56,961 nt of DNA from Bacillus sp. (in: firmicutes). Its GTDB lineage: Bacteria > Bacillota > Bacilli > Bacillales > Bacillaceae. Under the pieces are notes generated by a model. The model had not been told where the DNA came from and did no database searches. It saw nothing but the letters and a program-made list of their open reading frames with translations. Positions 45,204 to 55,064 of the stretch are shown here, piece by piece (position 1 is the stretch's first letter; every line of letters begins with the position of its first letter). Location: positions 1 to 56,961 of the forward strand of contig JAPSLU010000009.1 of assembly GCA_031180405.1 (NCBI GenBank). Reading direction: 5' to 3'. The translations under genes were made by a program, and so were the position numbers.

Positions 45204-46322
45204 TTACATATCCGCAATACCAATAAAAAGTTCCACTGCTGTTTCAATGATTCCATCATGAAAATCATATTGTTCAGTATGAATATGTGGGTAATTTTCT
45301 CCGTTGCCAATATAGCAAATCGCCCCCTTCGTTTCCTTTAAATAATGACCAAAGTCTTCTGATGCACGGTATGCCTCCTTCATTTCAACCAGTTGCATAC
45401 CTTTTGTTTGGCACACTTTACGGATTTTGTTACAACTTTCTTTGTGATTTACCGTTTCGGGAAAAATATCATTATAGCTGAAGCTTGCTTTTAACCCATA
45501 TTGAGTAGCTAGAGATATTGTTAGTTCCTCTAAATTTTTTTGAAGTGTATCTAATTCTTCTTCAAATAAAGCCCGAATCGTGAGCAATAATTCGCCACTA
45601 CTTGCCGCTACACCAAATGCTTTTTCACCAATATTCACGTGAATGACAGTGCATAAGACCATTCCTCGATTATATTTGGTAGACGTAAATTCCTCAATTG
45701 AATCTATAATTTTAGCTATTGCATAAGCAGGGTTCACTCCATCTTCAGGTTGACTGGCATGGGCTGGAGTACCTTCCAATTGGATTGTCATTCCTTTTGA
45801 TGCACAGTGAGCGGTTCCATCAATAACATTTACTGATTTGAAGGCCATTCCACTCATATTATGAAAGGCATATATTTCTTCGATATCATGTTCCTTAATA
45901 ATAGAAGCACACTCAATGGCTCCATCGCCTGTTTCCTCTGCATGTTGAAATAGAAAAAAGATGTTTTTGTTTGCGCCCTTTTGATCAACCTCAAGAGCAA
46001 AGCCAGCAAGGCATGCAGAGTGACCATCATGTCCACATTTATGAGAAATTCCTGGAGTTTGCGACCCGTGTGGGATTTCAATCGTTTCGTCAATAGGAAG
46101 CGCATCAATATCAGCACGGAACGCAATGTTCTTTTTTCCTGCACCTGGAGCTCGATAAATCGCATAAAACCATTTCCCTTTATCAACAATTTCAAGCTGT
46201 GTATGAGCTTTAAGAAACTGAATCAAATGCTTCTTTGTCCAAATTTCTTGATTTGAAAGCTCTGGATGTTGATGTAATTCATGTCGTAATTTTTTTGTTA
46301 ATTCAAGATTAATAGTTTCCAT
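45204..46322 (-). CDS. M20D-family amidohydrolase
   Basis: 372 aa zinc-dependent peptidase/amidohydrolase. Signatures: FRADIDALPIDE, the metal site HKCGHDGHSACL, FQHAEETGDGA (catalytic Glu pair), GTPAHASQPEDGVNP (dimer domain) and PHIHTEQYDF near the C-terminus. The family removes acyl groups from N-acyl amino acids or hydrolyses amino-acid conjugates; the exact substrate is unknown. AAGGAAGAG precedes ATG. Followed by the coiled-coil gene. Confidence 0.9.
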   Translation of the reverse strand: METINLELTKKLRHELHQHPELSNQEIWTKKHLIQFLKAHTQLEIVDKGKWFYAIYRAPGAGKKNIAFRADIDALPIDETIEIPHGSQTPGISHKCGHDGHSACLAGFALEVDQKGANKNIFFLFQHAEETGDGAIECASIIKEHDIEEIYAFHNMSGMAFKSVNVIDGTAHCASKGMTIQLEGTPAHASQPEDGVNPAYAIAKIIDSIEEFTSTKYNRGMVLCTVIHVNIGEKAFGVAASSGELLLTIRALFEEELDTLQKNLEELTISLATQYGLKASFSYNDIFPETVNHKESCNKIRKVCQTKGMQLVEMKEAYRASEDFGHYLKETKGAICYIGNGENYPHIHTEQYDFHDGIIETAVELFIGIADM

Positions 46323-46660
46323 TAGATCTCTTCCTTTTTTAAAAAGATGGTTTTCAAATATGTAATGTGATTACGATAAATGAAAATACAGTCATGTTGT
46401 TGTATGTTTTGTATAAAAATGGAATTTTAAACAAACAGTATTTTGTCTACTTAATATATTATTCAAACATGACTTTATTTCATTGAATAGAAAAGCCTAG
46501 CTACCACTATTATAAACGACCTATTTCATCATTTATTAATAAATTTCACTCTTCTTGTAATCTCTCTGTAAACAAATTGTAACACTATTCATTTTTTTTC
46601 TCACATAGGAATGGAGGGAGACAAGAGTTCAAAAAAGATATCAACTAGGAGGACTTGATT
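46323..46660. other. Divergent promoter region
   Basis: 338 bp between the divergent M20 gene (minus) and the LysM hydrolase gene (plus). AT-rich, without a coding frame or a clear hairpin. No promoter could be fixed by eye. Confidence 0.4.
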
Positions 46661-47278
46661 TTGAAGAAACTAATTTTTTTACTAGCATTACTAATCACTC
46701 TTTTATCAGCAGAACCAATTTTTGCTTATACAGTACAAAAAGGTGATACAATGTCAAAAATTGCACGGGCAAATGGAATATCCTTATCTGAATTAGCAAC
46801 AGTAAACCCACATGTAAGAAATCTTGATCTTATATATGTTGGAGATGAAATACATATAAAGCAAAAAAAACGTCCGACCGTTGCAAGTCGAGGTGAAACA
46901 CGTTCTAGCAAAGTAGGAATCTCTGATGCAGAGATCGATTTATTGGCAAGAATTGTACGAGCTGAGGCACAAGCAGAACCTTTTGAGGGCAAAGTAGCTG
47001 TCGCGAGCGTAGTTTTAAATAGAGTCGATAGCCCGAAATTTCCAAATACTATAAAAGAAGTGATTTATCAACAAGGACAATTCCAACCTGTTTCAAATGG
47101 TGAAATCAGCAAACCAGCTGATGAGGAGTCAAGAAAAGCCGTATTTGCTGCACTCTCAGATATGAGAAAAATTGCAAAGGATTCATTATTTTTCTACAAT
47201 CCTGACATTGCTTCAAACCGCTGGCTTGATTCAAGAGAAACAACGGTCGTAATTGGACAACATGTCTTTAAAAATTAA
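46661..47278 (+). CDS. LysM plus SleB/CwlJ-type cell wall hydrolase (YkvT-like)
   Basis: 205 aa secreted enzyme. Signal peptide about 1-22 (LLALLITLLSAEPIFA), one LysM peptidoglycan-binding domain (YTVQKGDTMSKIARANGISL...NLDLIYVGDEIHI) and a C-terminal Hydrolase_2 domain with the catalytic Glu in ARIVRAEAQAEPFEGKVAVA, then VLNRVDSPKFPN. This architecture matches YkvT of B. subtilis, a spore cortex-lytic enzyme relative. TTG 46661 is preferred (AGGAGG 8 nt upstream) over TTG 46655. Monocistronic. Confidence 0.88.
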   Translation: MKKLIFLLALLITLLSAEPIFAYTVQKGDTMSKIARANGISLSELATVNPHVRNLDLIYVGDEIHIKQKKRPTVASRGETRSSKVGISDAEIDLLARIVRAEAQAEPFEGKVAVASVVLNRVDSPKFPNTIKEVIYQQGQFQPVSNGEISKPADEESRKAVFAALSDMRKIAKDSLFFYNPDIASNRWLDSRETTVVIGQHVFKN

Positions 47279-47458
47279 CCTATTTTCTTAAAATAACCTG
47301 AGTAGGTATTAGTTAAACTCTATTTTCCAGGAATATATTCCTGTTTATATAAAAGTCTAAAGAGCCTCTTGTGAATATTATAAAACTAGAGAATAAATTG
47401 TTACATTCAATAGAAATTAAATTGCACTCCATCTGTCCCTATACTTCTGCCAAACAAA

Positions 47459-47490
47459 AATGTGGAACCATTCTAGTATGGTTCCACATT
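47459..47490. terminator. Bidirectional terminator between two convergent genes
   Basis: AATGTGGAACCAT (47459-47471) and ATGGTTCCACATT (47478-47490): 13-bp perfect stem with a 6-nt loop. Confidence 0.8.
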
Positions 47491-47550
47491 AAATATTTCA
47501 TTTATATTATTCATATAAATCTACGTTTATCATCTGATAGGTAAACTAAT

Positions 47551-48519
47551 TTAAACCTCTATAACTACTTTCCCCTGTGCATGCCCTTCAGCAAAATAAC
47601 TAAGCGCTTTTGGTACTTCACTTAATTTATAGCGTTTATCTATAATAGGTTTCACGCTTTCTGCTTCAATAAGTTCTTTAATGAAATTCAGATCTGATTG
47701 GTTTGCCCTCTGTAAAAACGTTCCGATTTTTTTGCTCCCTATTAACGATACCCATGGACCTTGAAGCATTGTTTGGAAAAATTGTGCCTCTGAGCCACCG
47801 ACATGTACAAAAATACCATTAGGAGTTAATGCACGTTTATAGATTGATAGAGGCTGATGTCCATTAACTCCTAGAATTAAATCATACTGAATAGTATTTT
47901 TCTCGAATTCTCTCTTTTTATAATCCAAAACATAGTCAGCGCCTAGTGATTTTGCTATGTTTATATTCCTCGTACTACAAACTGCGGTAACTTCAGTTCC
48001 AAAGGATTTTGCAATTTGAATGGCGAACGTTCCAACACCACCCGATGCACCATAGATTAAAACCTTTTGACCATACTTTATTTTCCCCTTATCTCGTAGA
48101 CTTTGAAGGGCTGTGACTGCTGCCATTGGTACAGCTGCGGCTTCTTCAAAAGATAAATTTGCCGGTTTATGTACTAATACATTTTCAGGAACAGATACAT
48201 ATTCAGCAAAAGCACCCCAACCAGCACTTGATAAGTCTGCAAATACTTCATCACCAGGTTTAAAATCCTTAACAAGTGATCCAACCATTTCAACCTTTCC
48301 TGCAATATCTCCGCCTGGTATAGGAAATTTTGGCTTGAATGGACCATAAAATAGCCGAGCTAACCAAGGCTCTCCCTTTACTAAGACAAGATTACCGAAG
48401 TTTATAGAGGCTGCATGGACTTTAACCAAGACTTGGTGATCATCAACAGTTGGTTTTGCTACTTCCTTATACTGAAGGACATCAGGTGGACCATATTTGG
48501 TGGACACGATCGCTTTTAT
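47551..48519 (-). CDS. Zinc-independent MDR oxidoreductase (quinone reductase-like) with apparent ATA start
   Basis: 322 aa NADPH-dependent medium-chain reductase. N-terminal GroES-like part (KAIVSTKYGPPDVLQYKEVA, GGDIAGKVEMVG), then the Rossmann domain with GASGGVGTFAIQIAKSFGTE and SLGADYVLDY; no catalytic zinc ligands are seen, as in quinone oxidoreductases. AGGAGG stands 7 nt upstream of ATA (48519-48517), exactly where homologues have their Met. Upstream in-frame starts (ATG about 48567, TTG 48645) lack ribosome-binding sites and add residues foreign to the family. Initiation at ATA or a damaged start is possible. Confidence 0.82.
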   Translation of the reverse strand: MKAIVSTKYGPPDVLQYKEVAKPTVDDHQVLVKVHAASINFGNLVLVKGEPWLARLFYGPFKPKFPIPGGDIAGKVEMVGSLVKDFKPGDEVFADLSSAGWGAFAEYVSVPENVLVHKPANLSFEEAAAVPMAAVTALQSLRDKGKIKYGQKVLIYGASGGVGTFAIQIAKSFGTEVTAVCSTRNINIAKSLGADYVLDYKKREFEKNTIQYDLILGVNGHQPLSIYKRALTPNGIFVHVGGSEAQFFQTMLQGPWVSLIGSKKIGTFLQRANQSDLNFIKELIEAESVKPIIDKRYKLSEVPKALSYFAEGHAQGKVVIEV

Positions 48520-48707
48520 AAAAATTCCTCCTAAAATTTCTTTTACCTTAAATGAATAGAGTGACATAACATAATATTCTATATAATGGAAGTTCAGTCC
48601 TCCTGACCTTTTAAATACTAAAATTTTCCTTTTATATTCAACCAAGTTATATAATTTAAGTAACTTTTATACATGTCTAGCGTCTATTTTCTTAAAGGGG
48701 TGATTTC

Positions 48708-49196
48708 TTGAAACGATATATATGTTTGTTATTCTGTATGGTAATAGGTTTTACACTTTTATCAGGGTGCCAAAGTGACAATTCTAACCAATCTATTAAA
48801 ACGACAGACTGGAAGCCTACAATTTATGAAACTGTCAACAACCTCGATGGCGTAACTATGATTGCAAAGGAAGGGACGGTCTCCTCTACTGGAATGACTG
48901 TGATATTTGAGAATAACTCTGACAAACAATGTACCTATGGAGAGTATTTCTTGTTGGAAAAGAAAATTGAAGGTAAATGGTATCAAGTTCCTGTTGTCCT
49001 TGATGGTAACTACGGGTTTATTGATATTGGTTATGGCTTGGCTTCTTCAGATGTTAGTGAATGGGATGTTGATTGGAGCTGGCTCTACGGAAATTTGGAT
49101 AATGGTGAATACCGTATAGTAAAAGACATACTAGATTTTAGAAAAGCGGGGGACTTTGATACGTACCATTTAACAGTGGAGTTTACAGTTGATTAA
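48708..49196 (+). CDS. Lipoprotein with a bacterial Ig-like domain
   Basis: 162 aa. Lipobox TLLSGC with Cys21 predicts a membrane-tethered, secreted protein. The mature part (about 37-162) is beta-rich with GVTMIAKEGTVSSTGMTVIF, ENNSDKQCTYGEYFLLEKKI and WYQVPVV, the pattern of the Big_14-type bacterial Ig-like domain. It starts at TTG 48708 behind AAAGGGGTG. Function unknown. Confidence 0.78.
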   Translation: MKRYICLLFCMVIGFTLLSGCQSDNSNQSIKTTDWKPTIYETVNNLDGVTMIAKEGTVSSTGMTVIFENNSDKQCTYGEYFLLEKKIEGKWYQVPVVLDGNYGFIDIGYGLASSDVSEWDVDWSWLYGNLDNGEYRIVKDILDFRKAGDFDTYHLTVEFTVD

Positions 49197-49342
49197 TATA
49201 AGATTAGCATAGGTGAGTTTTATCCGTAAAGTCAGCATAAACATTTTCCAACATTCTAAACACCTCCCAAACCAGTATTTTAGCACCTTTTAGGAGGATG
49301 CTCAAAATAGCAACAATCTATACGAAAAAAGCCAAAGAAAAA

Positions 49343-49363
49343 AACCATCCAATTTGGATGGTT
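49343..49363 (-). terminator. Intrinsic terminator after ilvD
   Basis: AACCATCC (49343-49350) pairs with GGATGGTT (49356-49363); seven T residues follow on the minus strand. Confidence 0.75.
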
Positions 49364-49387
49364 CTTTAAGTCTAACAGTTTATATTT

Positions 49388-51064
49388 TTAGATTTTCATT
49401 ATTCCACCAGTACTTGCTGATGTAACAAGCTTAGAATAACGTGCTAAGTAACCCTTTTTCACTTTTGGTTCAAAGCCTTTCCAGTTAGCTTTACGTTTTT
49501 CCCATTCTTCCTCTTCTACTTGAACATCCATTGTACGGTTTTCTATATCGATTACAATATGGTCACCATTTTCAACAAATGCTAATGGACCACCTTCTGC
49601 AGCTTCTGGTGAAGCATGACCGATTGATAATCCACGAGAAGCACCAGAGAAACGACCATCTGTAACAAGTGCTACTTTTGGCCCTAATCCCATACCAACA
49701 ATCATTGATGTTGGTGAAAGCATTTCAGGCATACCTGGTCCACCTTTTGGTCCTTCATAACGGATGATAACGACATGGCCTTCTTTTACTTTACCATTTG
49801 CGATCCCATTGATTGCCTCTTCTTGTGATTCAAAGACAATTGCAGGTCCTTCATGGCTAGTAATTCCGTTTTGTACACCACCAGTTTTAATAATTGCGCC
49901 GTCTGGAGCAAGGTTACCAAATAAAACAGCAAGTCCGCCTTTTTCTGTATGAGGATTGTCAATTGGTCGGATGACTTCATGATCTTGTATTTCACAGCCT
50001 GCAATATTTTCACCAAGTGTTTTACCTGTAACGGTTAATGTGTCAAGGTGAAGAGCTCCCTCTTTTTTCGAAAGCTCATATAAAGCTGCTGATACCCCAC
50101 CTGCTGCATGTAAATCTTCAATATGATGATCAGATGCAGGAGCAAGCTTAGATAAATGAGGAACACGTGCTGATACCTCATTAATGCGTTGAATTGGGTA
50201 CTCGATTTCTGCTTCATGCGCTAACGCTAATGTGTGTAATACTGTATTTGTTGACCCACCTAAAGCCATGTCTAATGCAAAAGCATTATCAATCGCTTTT
50301 TCCGTTACGATATCTCTTGGTTTAATATCATCTTTGATTAGGTTCATTAATTGTTTTGCAGATCTTTTAACAAATTCTTTACGTTCTGGAGCAACAGCTA
50401 AAATGGTACCATTACCAGGTAATGCTAATCCAAGTGCTTCCGCTAAACAGTTCATTGAGTTAGCTGTGAACATACCAGAACAAGAACCACAAGTTGGGCA
50501 ACCAAATTGCTCTAACTCTGTTAATTCTTTTTCACCGATTTTTCCAGATTGGTAGGCACCTACACCTTCAAAAACAGAAGAAAGAGAGATTTTCTTACCA
50601 TCACTTGTTACTCCAGCTTTCATCGGTCCCCCACTAACGAATATAGTAGGAATATCGATACGTAAAGCCGCCATCATCATACCAGGAGTGATTTTGTCAC
50701 AGTTCGGTATACAAACCATACCATCGAACCAGTGTGCAGAGACAACAGTTTCTATAGAATCTGCGATAATTTCACGGCTCGGTAATGAATAGCGCATTCC
50801 AATGTGTCCCATCGCAATTCCATCGTCTACACCGATCGTATTAAACTCAAATGGAACTCCGCCAGCTTCACGAATTGCTTCTTTAACGATCTTTCCAAAT
50901 TCTTGTAAATGTACGTGACCAGGTACAATATCAATATATGAATTACAAACCGCAATAAACGGTTTATCAAAATCCTCTTCCTTTACCCCTGCAGCACGAA
51001 GTAAGCTTCGATGAGGTGCACGGTCAAACCCTTTTTTAATCATATTACTACGTAAATTCATCAT
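49388..51064 (-). CDS. ilvD: Dihydroxy-acid dehydratase IlvD
   Basis: Third enzyme of valine and isoleucine synthesis (also pantothenate and leucine precursors). 558 aa, standard length. Fe-S cluster cysteines are in [27 protein letters not shown] and [13 protein letters not shown]; the substrate loop [16 protein letters not shown] is intact. GAGGAG precedes ATG. It is alone here, away from the ilvBHC-leu operon that it belongs to functionally. An AT-rich AATATTC-like site near 51200-51215 might be a degenerate CodY box. Confidence 0.96.
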   Translation of the reverse strand: MMNLRSNMIKKGFDRAPHRSLLRAAGVKEEDFDKPFIAVCNSYIDIVPGHVHLQEFGKIVKEAIREAGGVPFEFNTIGVDDGIAMGHIGMRYSLPSREIIADSIETVVSAHWFDGMVCIPNCDKITPGMMMAALRIDIPTIFVSGGPMKAGVTSDGKKISLSSVFEGVGAYQSGKIGEKELTELEQFGCPTCGSCSGMFTANSMNCLAEALGLALPGNGTILAVAPERKEFVKRSAKQLMNLIKDDIKPRDIVTEKAIDNAFALDMALGGSTNTVLHTLALAHEAEIEYPIQRINEVSARVPHLSKLAPASDHHIEDLHAAGGVSAALYELSKKEGALHLDTLTVTGKTLGENIAGCEIQDHEVIRPIDNPHTEKGGLAVLFGNLAPDGAIIKTGGVQNGITSHEGPAIVFESQEEAINGIANGKVKEGHVVIIRYEGPKGGPGMPEMLSPTSMIVGMGLGPKVALVTDGRFSGASRGLSIGHASPEAAEGGPLAFVENGDHIVIDIENRTMDVQVEEEEWEKRKANWKGFEPKVKKGYLARYSKLVTSASTGGIMKI

Positions 51065-51511
51065 TCAAATCTCCTCTCTCTAACATAATTCAAGAATGAA
51101 TATAATAAGGGTACTTCTAATTTACTAAATAATCAATATATTTCTTCTTATTTGAATAATTATTATACTAATTTATCTTTAATACAAGTTAAATTTTAAA
51201 TTTTTAATAGAATATTCATAATTTTTTTGAAGATCGTAATTGAAAACTCACTAAAATATTATTTCTGTATTATAAAATGTGAATCGGATATATTGTTAGT
51301 TTGATAAAGAAAGTGAATAAATAGAATCTCCAATTAGAAGAAGATAGTGTGTAAATATTTAAATATAAAATAAAGCGCACTAATAAACTTACGATACGGT
51401 AAAAAAGAATCTATTTTACTTTTTGGCTAACAAAAAAATATCCCCAAAGCGTCTTCCGAATTTTCTTTGTAGATTACAAAGTGCATATAAGGAAGAGGGC
51501 TTTTAAAGGCA
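51065..51511. other. AT-rich region upstream of ilvD
   Basis: About 450 bp without a gene. A weak CodY-like AATTTTTAATAGAATATT occurs near 51200. No T-box or riboswitch structure was recognised. Confidence 0.35.
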
Positions 51512-51546
51512 AAAAGAGTAACGTCCTTTTTACCCGTTACTCTTTT
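51512..51546 (-). terminator. Terminator after the second CBO0543 gene
   Basis: AAAAGAGTAACG (51512-51523) and CGTTACTCTTTT (51535-51546) form a 12-bp stem with an 11-nt loop; TTTTT follows on the minus strand. Confidence 0.75.
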
Positions 51547-51572
51547 ACTTATAGCATCTAATTTATATATCA

Positions 51573-52046
51573 TTACTTATTATCAAAAAGTTCCTTTTCT
51601 AGGATATTGATCCACTTATAAAAAAGTAATAAAAGTAGGAAAAGTGTAGGGACAATAAATAGATCGTACCATACCTTCCACCATCCTAAATTGAAGAAGC
51701 CGAATGGTTCTGGTAGTAATGTTGTTAGTTCGTATAAGTTAATCCCAATTGTCCAATAAACCAAATAGAGAACCTGTTTTAAAAAAGGGGATTTAAAAGG
51801 GTACCAGTTTAAGAACAGTAAATTTACTGGAGGTATTAAAACTGTATGACTTAACAGTCCTAACCAGTCTACTCCTTTATCAAAATACCAGTACCCATTG
51901 AACTTAAATTCAATAATCAAATCAAAAATAACTTGAAATGAAATTGTGAAACACCAAATATGAAGTTTTTGATTTCCCGTTAGTCTTTTTACTGATTTAA
52001 TTGCGATAAAATTAAATAAAAAGATCGAAACAAAAAGTAAGATCAT
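51573..52046 (-). CDS. CBO0543-family membrane protein (second of two)
   Basis: 157 aa with four to five helices. Family-like blocks are EFKFNGYWYFDKGVDWLGL, LIPPVNLLFLNWYPF and YELTTLLPEPFGFFNLGWWK, then VWYD. AAAAGGGAAA precedes ATG. The function is unknown; the conserved Trp/Pro/Glu residues resemble the relative at 16678-17268, so the window carries two members. Confidence 0.78.
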   Translation of the reverse strand: MILLFVSIFLFNFIAIKSVKRLTGNQKLHIWCFTISFQVIFDLIIEFKFNGYWYFDKGVDWLGLLSHTVLIPPVNLLFLNWYPFKSPFLKQVLYLVYWTIGINLYELTTLLPEPFGFFNLGWWKVWYDLFIVPTLFLLLLLFYKWINILEKELFDNK

Positions 52047-52179
52047 ACAATTTCCCTTTTTATTTTTAACATATCCTGCAAAAAACTTTTCATACCCTAA
52101 TAGAACGCCTTAATTTATAAAACTTAGCTTAATGATTCATGATCATTTTTTTGTGTGTTACCAGTTCCTTTTTTAAAAA

Positions 52180-52222
52180 GAAAACCAATCTTTCTATGTA
52201 TAATGACAAGAAGATTGTTTCT
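52180..52222 (-). terminator. Terminator after the 45-aa gene
   Basis: AACCAATCTT and AAGATTGTTT arms with one bulge, followed on the minus strand by TTTTCTTTTT. Confidence 0.5.
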
Positions 52223-52233
52223 TTATATACTAT

Positions 52234-52371
52234 TTACCATTTATTAATTGGAGTTACCACTGCATATAAATTTTCTGTAGAATTTGAAATATTTACTTCT
52301 ACAACCTTATATCCATTTCCCCCGTTTTTATACGCCTCTTTAATAGGTGTTTTGAATTGATAATTATTCAT
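52234..52371 (-). CDS. Small protein of 45 aa, unknown function
   Basis: ATG 52371 with GAGAGGAAC about 9 nt upstream. The product starts MNNYQFKTPIKEAYKNGGNG and ends NISNSTENLYAVVTPINKW before TAA at 52236-52234. It is a soluble, probably beta-rich peptide without Cys. A terminator-like hairpin follows 12 bp later. No family recognised; short length keeps the confidence modest. Confidence 0.5.
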   Translation of the reverse strand: MNNYQFKTPIKEAYKNGGNGYKVVEVNISNSTENLYAVVTPINKW

Positions 52372-52486
52372 GTTTTCTGTTCCTCTCAAATAAAATTTAT
52401 CACACAGAAGTTAATATATGAAAGAGGATGTAAAATGTGCAGCGCAATTCGCAATTTACCTAGCTTAAGATTTTGTAAACTTTATA

Positions 52487-52990
52487 TTATTCCATATCTT
52501 TAGATTTCCATTTCGAATAAATATATTCTGATATCAGTTGATTCAGGTCTCTCTTTTTTTGCATTTTTAACCATTCGACCTGGTCTATAGGGAGTTTTAA
52601 TTTTAAGATAATATCTTCAATTGGCATTTCCACTTTTCTAATATCTTCTAGTGTTATCCCTTCTTCTATATTTGGTAACCACGCATCATTTTCGTTTACC
52701 AGATCAACATCCTCGTACTCATGAATGTCATCAATATCACAGAATAAATGTAGTTGTGGCAATCTGCCTTTTAATGTTTTTACATACATAATAGAATTTA
52801 CAATTCTTCCATCTTCTAATTCTATTTCAATAATTACATTTTCTACTTGTTTATATTTATTAACAACAATTTCGCTAACAATCAGGTTTAATTCTAAAGA
52901 TAACCCTGTGCTTCCTTCGAAAATGTATATGGCGCTATTAAAAACATGGATTTCCTCACCATCGATTTTAATTGATTTTACTTTAACCAT
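52487..52990 (-). CDS. Hypothetical protein, 167 aa
   Basis: Soluble, acidic. The first part is beta-rich (MVKVKSIKIDGEEIHVFNSA, IVSEIVVNKYKQVENVIIEI), and the C-terminal end is helical with DQVEWLKMQKKRDLNQLISE. ATG 52990 has GGGGGAAAGG upstream; the GTG/ATG further up is unsupported. No family recognised. Confidence 0.7.
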   Translation of the reverse strand: MVKVKSIKIDGEEIHVFNSAIYIFEGSTGLSLELNLIVSEIVVNKYKQVENVIIEIELEDGRIVNSIMYVKTLKGRLPQLHLFCDIDDIHEYEDVDLVNENDAWLPNIEEGITLEDIRKVEMPIEDIILKLKLPIDQVEWLKMQKKRDLNQLISEYIYSKWKSKDME

Positions 52991-53081
52991 AATCCTTTCC
53001 CCCATCGTGAAAACTATTACTTATAATCCTTACACCCATTTTAAATTTTAGGTGTACAAATTTAAAGGGTTTTAAAAAAAT

Positions 53082-53541
53082 ATGAAACTATTCACACTAT
53101 TGCGCGTATTATTATTTGGGTAGTATTACCAATTAGATAAAGATGACTGTTTTAGAGGTGAAGCTGACGAATTGGTGAAAGATCGAGAGGTGGATGCTGC
53201 CAGGTGCAGTACCTACATATGAATTACAACTTGAATCCATATCATCGGGCAATACTGAATTAAGCTATTCAGACTTTTTGCTCACAGGGATGATCGCCTT
53301 AACCATCGGTCAAGGTGGAATGTTTGAAATGGTTGGTTTAGTATCGAAACAATGCATGAATGGATACAACCTGTATCTACTATCCTTCCCCTCACCTATT
53401 TTGTTGAAGGCTAAAGAGAAAGTATGGTTTATGAAACGAGGTATCTTTACTTCAATCCTGTGGGCTGGAATAGGTATTGTCGGCCTTTGGGGTGTGATAA
53501 CATTTATTGTTGGTTCTCGGTTTTATAAAATCGATTGTTGA
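53082..53541 (+). pseudogene. Internally deleted ABC-2 type permease gene
   Basis: A start (MKLFTLLRVLLFG) at 53082 runs into TAG. A second frame from 53194 gives LPGAVPTYELQLE, then SYSDFLLTGMIALTIGQGGM with FEMVGLV, and ends SILWAGIGIVGLWGVITFIV then GSRFYKIDC. The DFLL-G-MIAL-IGQ-G block and the hydrophobic C-terminal helix are features of ABC-2 (DrrB/YhhJ-like) permeases, but most of the central helices are missing. No ATPase partner gene is nearby. I read it as a degraded gene; a short expressed protein cannot be excluded. Confidence 0.45.
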
Positions 53542-53562
53542 AACGGATAATATTTAGTAATA

Positions 53563-53610
53563 AAAAATGAAAGCTAAGCTGTGGTGTATTGTAGCTTGGC
53601 TTTCATTTTT
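53563..53610. terminator. Bidirectional terminator
   Basis: AAAAATGAAAGCTAAGCT (53563-53580) pairs with AGCTTGGCTTTCATTTTT (53593-53610) with one mismatch; T-rich on both strands. It separates the permease pseudogene and the aminotransferase gene. Confidence 0.75.
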
Positions 53611-53632
53611 GTTTCCTCTATAAACCCTAGTA

Positions 53633-54961
53633 CTATGTTAATCTCTTTTCAACAACCGAGATAGAATCGGATAGAATGCATAGTAATATATCAAGTTCTT
53701 GCTTGGTGATACAAAGTGGTGGAGCTAGTACAACCGTATCTTGATGATCAAAAACAACAGATCTACATATCAGTCCTCGTTTGGCCGCTTCAGATACGAT
53801 AATAGGTGCTACTGGATTCGCAAATTTTTCCTGTGTGGCTTTAGTTTTTACAATTTCGATTGCACCCATTAATCCCAATCCTCTAACTTCACCAACGATT
53901 TGGCTGTTGCAATGAATATTTTGCAGCCCTTTTAAAAATTCATTTCCTAAATGCTTGGCATTGTCTATTAAATTCTCGTCTTCAATAATTTCAATGTTCT
54001 TTAATGCAACCGCACACGCCATCGGGTGTCCACTGTATGTATACCCATGCAATAATGTACCGGTTGATTTCTCTGTAAATACTGTATGGAGTTCTTTTGA
54101 TAACATAACTCCACCTAATTGCGCATAACCACTTGTTACTCCTTTAGCAAAACACATCATATCAGGATTCACACCATAATGTTCGATCCCAAAATAGGTA
54201 CCAGTACGACCAAAGCCAGTAATTACTTCGTCCGTAATAAATAAAATATCATATTCTTCACAAATGTTTTTCACTTCTTTAAAGTAGTTTTGAGGTGCAA
54301 TATGGACACCGCCAGCACCTTGAATAGGTTCAGCAATATAGGCAGCGATAGTTTCTGGACCTTCCTGTTCAATTAGCTGACGAAGAGACTGTGAGGAGGC
54401 GTTTTCAACATGCAGGAAATCAGGTGCTAGAGAATTTGTGAAATCTCTAAAAGGCTTTAATCCTGTCGCACTAGTTGATCCAATCGCAACTCCGTGATAG
54501 GATTTCGTTCTCGAAATGATTTTATTTCGCCTTGGTTGTCCTTTCAAAATCCAGTAATGCCTTGCTAGCTTATAGGCCGTTTCATTCGCCTCAGATCCTC
54601 CAGAAGTCAAAAATGTTGCTTGGAGATTAAACGGAGAGATGTCAGCAAGCTTTTTGGCTAATTTGATTGCTGGTTCATTACTAAAGGTTGCAAAATTAGA
54701 TGTAAAGGCGAGCTTTGACATTTGTTCTTTTGCAACTTCTCCCAGTTCCTCTCTTCCATGTCCTATATTTACATTCCATAGAGAAGACATGCCATCTATT
54801 ACTTTTTTACCTGTTAAATCATAGAGGTAGATCCCTTTTCCTTCAGTAAATATAAAAGCAGGTCCATGTTCTTGCTGCTGTTGGATTGATGAAGTTGGAT
54901 GAAGGAAATGCTTTTTGTCTAAATCGGATAAGTCGTCAAAGATGTTCGTGCTTTCTCTCAT
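53633..54961 (-). CDS. Class III (omega) aminotransferase
   Basis: 442 aa PLP enzyme. Motifs: DGMSSLWNVNIGHG near the N-terminus, SGGSEANETAYKLAR (phosphate binding), SYHGVAIGS, the Walker-like FITDEVITGFGRTG, and the Schiff-base Lys in DMMCFAKGVTSGYAQLGG. Sequence features are nearest the taurine/beta-alanine/putrescine-pyruvate aminotransferases; the substrate cannot be named from sequence alone. ATG 54961 has AAAGGATG upstream; ATG 54970 overlaps that site. Monocistronic. Confidence 0.9.
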   Translation of the reverse strand: MRESTNIFDDLSDLDKKHFLHPTSSIQQQQEHGPAFIFTEGKGIYLYDLTGKKVIDGMSSLWNVNIGHGREELGEVAKEQMSKLAFTSNFATFSNEPAIKLAKKLADISPFNLQATFLTSGGSEANETAYKLARHYWILKGQPRRNKIISRTKSYHGVAIGSTSATGLKPFRDFTNSLAPDFLHVENASSQSLRQLIEQEGPETIAAYIAEPIQGAGGVHIAPQNYFKEVKNICEEYDILFITDEVITGFGRTGTYFGIEHYGVNPDMMCFAKGVTSGYAQLGGVMLSKELHTVFTEKSTGTLLHGYTYSGHPMACAVALKNIEIIEDENLIDNAKHLGNEFLKGLQNIHCNSQIVGEVRGLGLMGAIEIVKTKATQEKFANPVAPIIVSEAAKRGLICRSVVFDHQDTVVLAPPLCITKQELDILLCILSDSISVVEKRLT

Positions 54962-55064
54962 TTTAAACATCCTTTCTTACGTTAATCGTACTCTAAAGTA
55001 TTGTATTAATACGAAACGCCTTACTATACACATATTAACAGCTTGTAGAACATATTCCTTTAGT

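Noticed and set aside
51195-51220. CodY box upstream of ilvD
   Set aside because: About four mismatches to AATTTTCWGAAAATT in very AT-rich DNA; too weak to list as a site.
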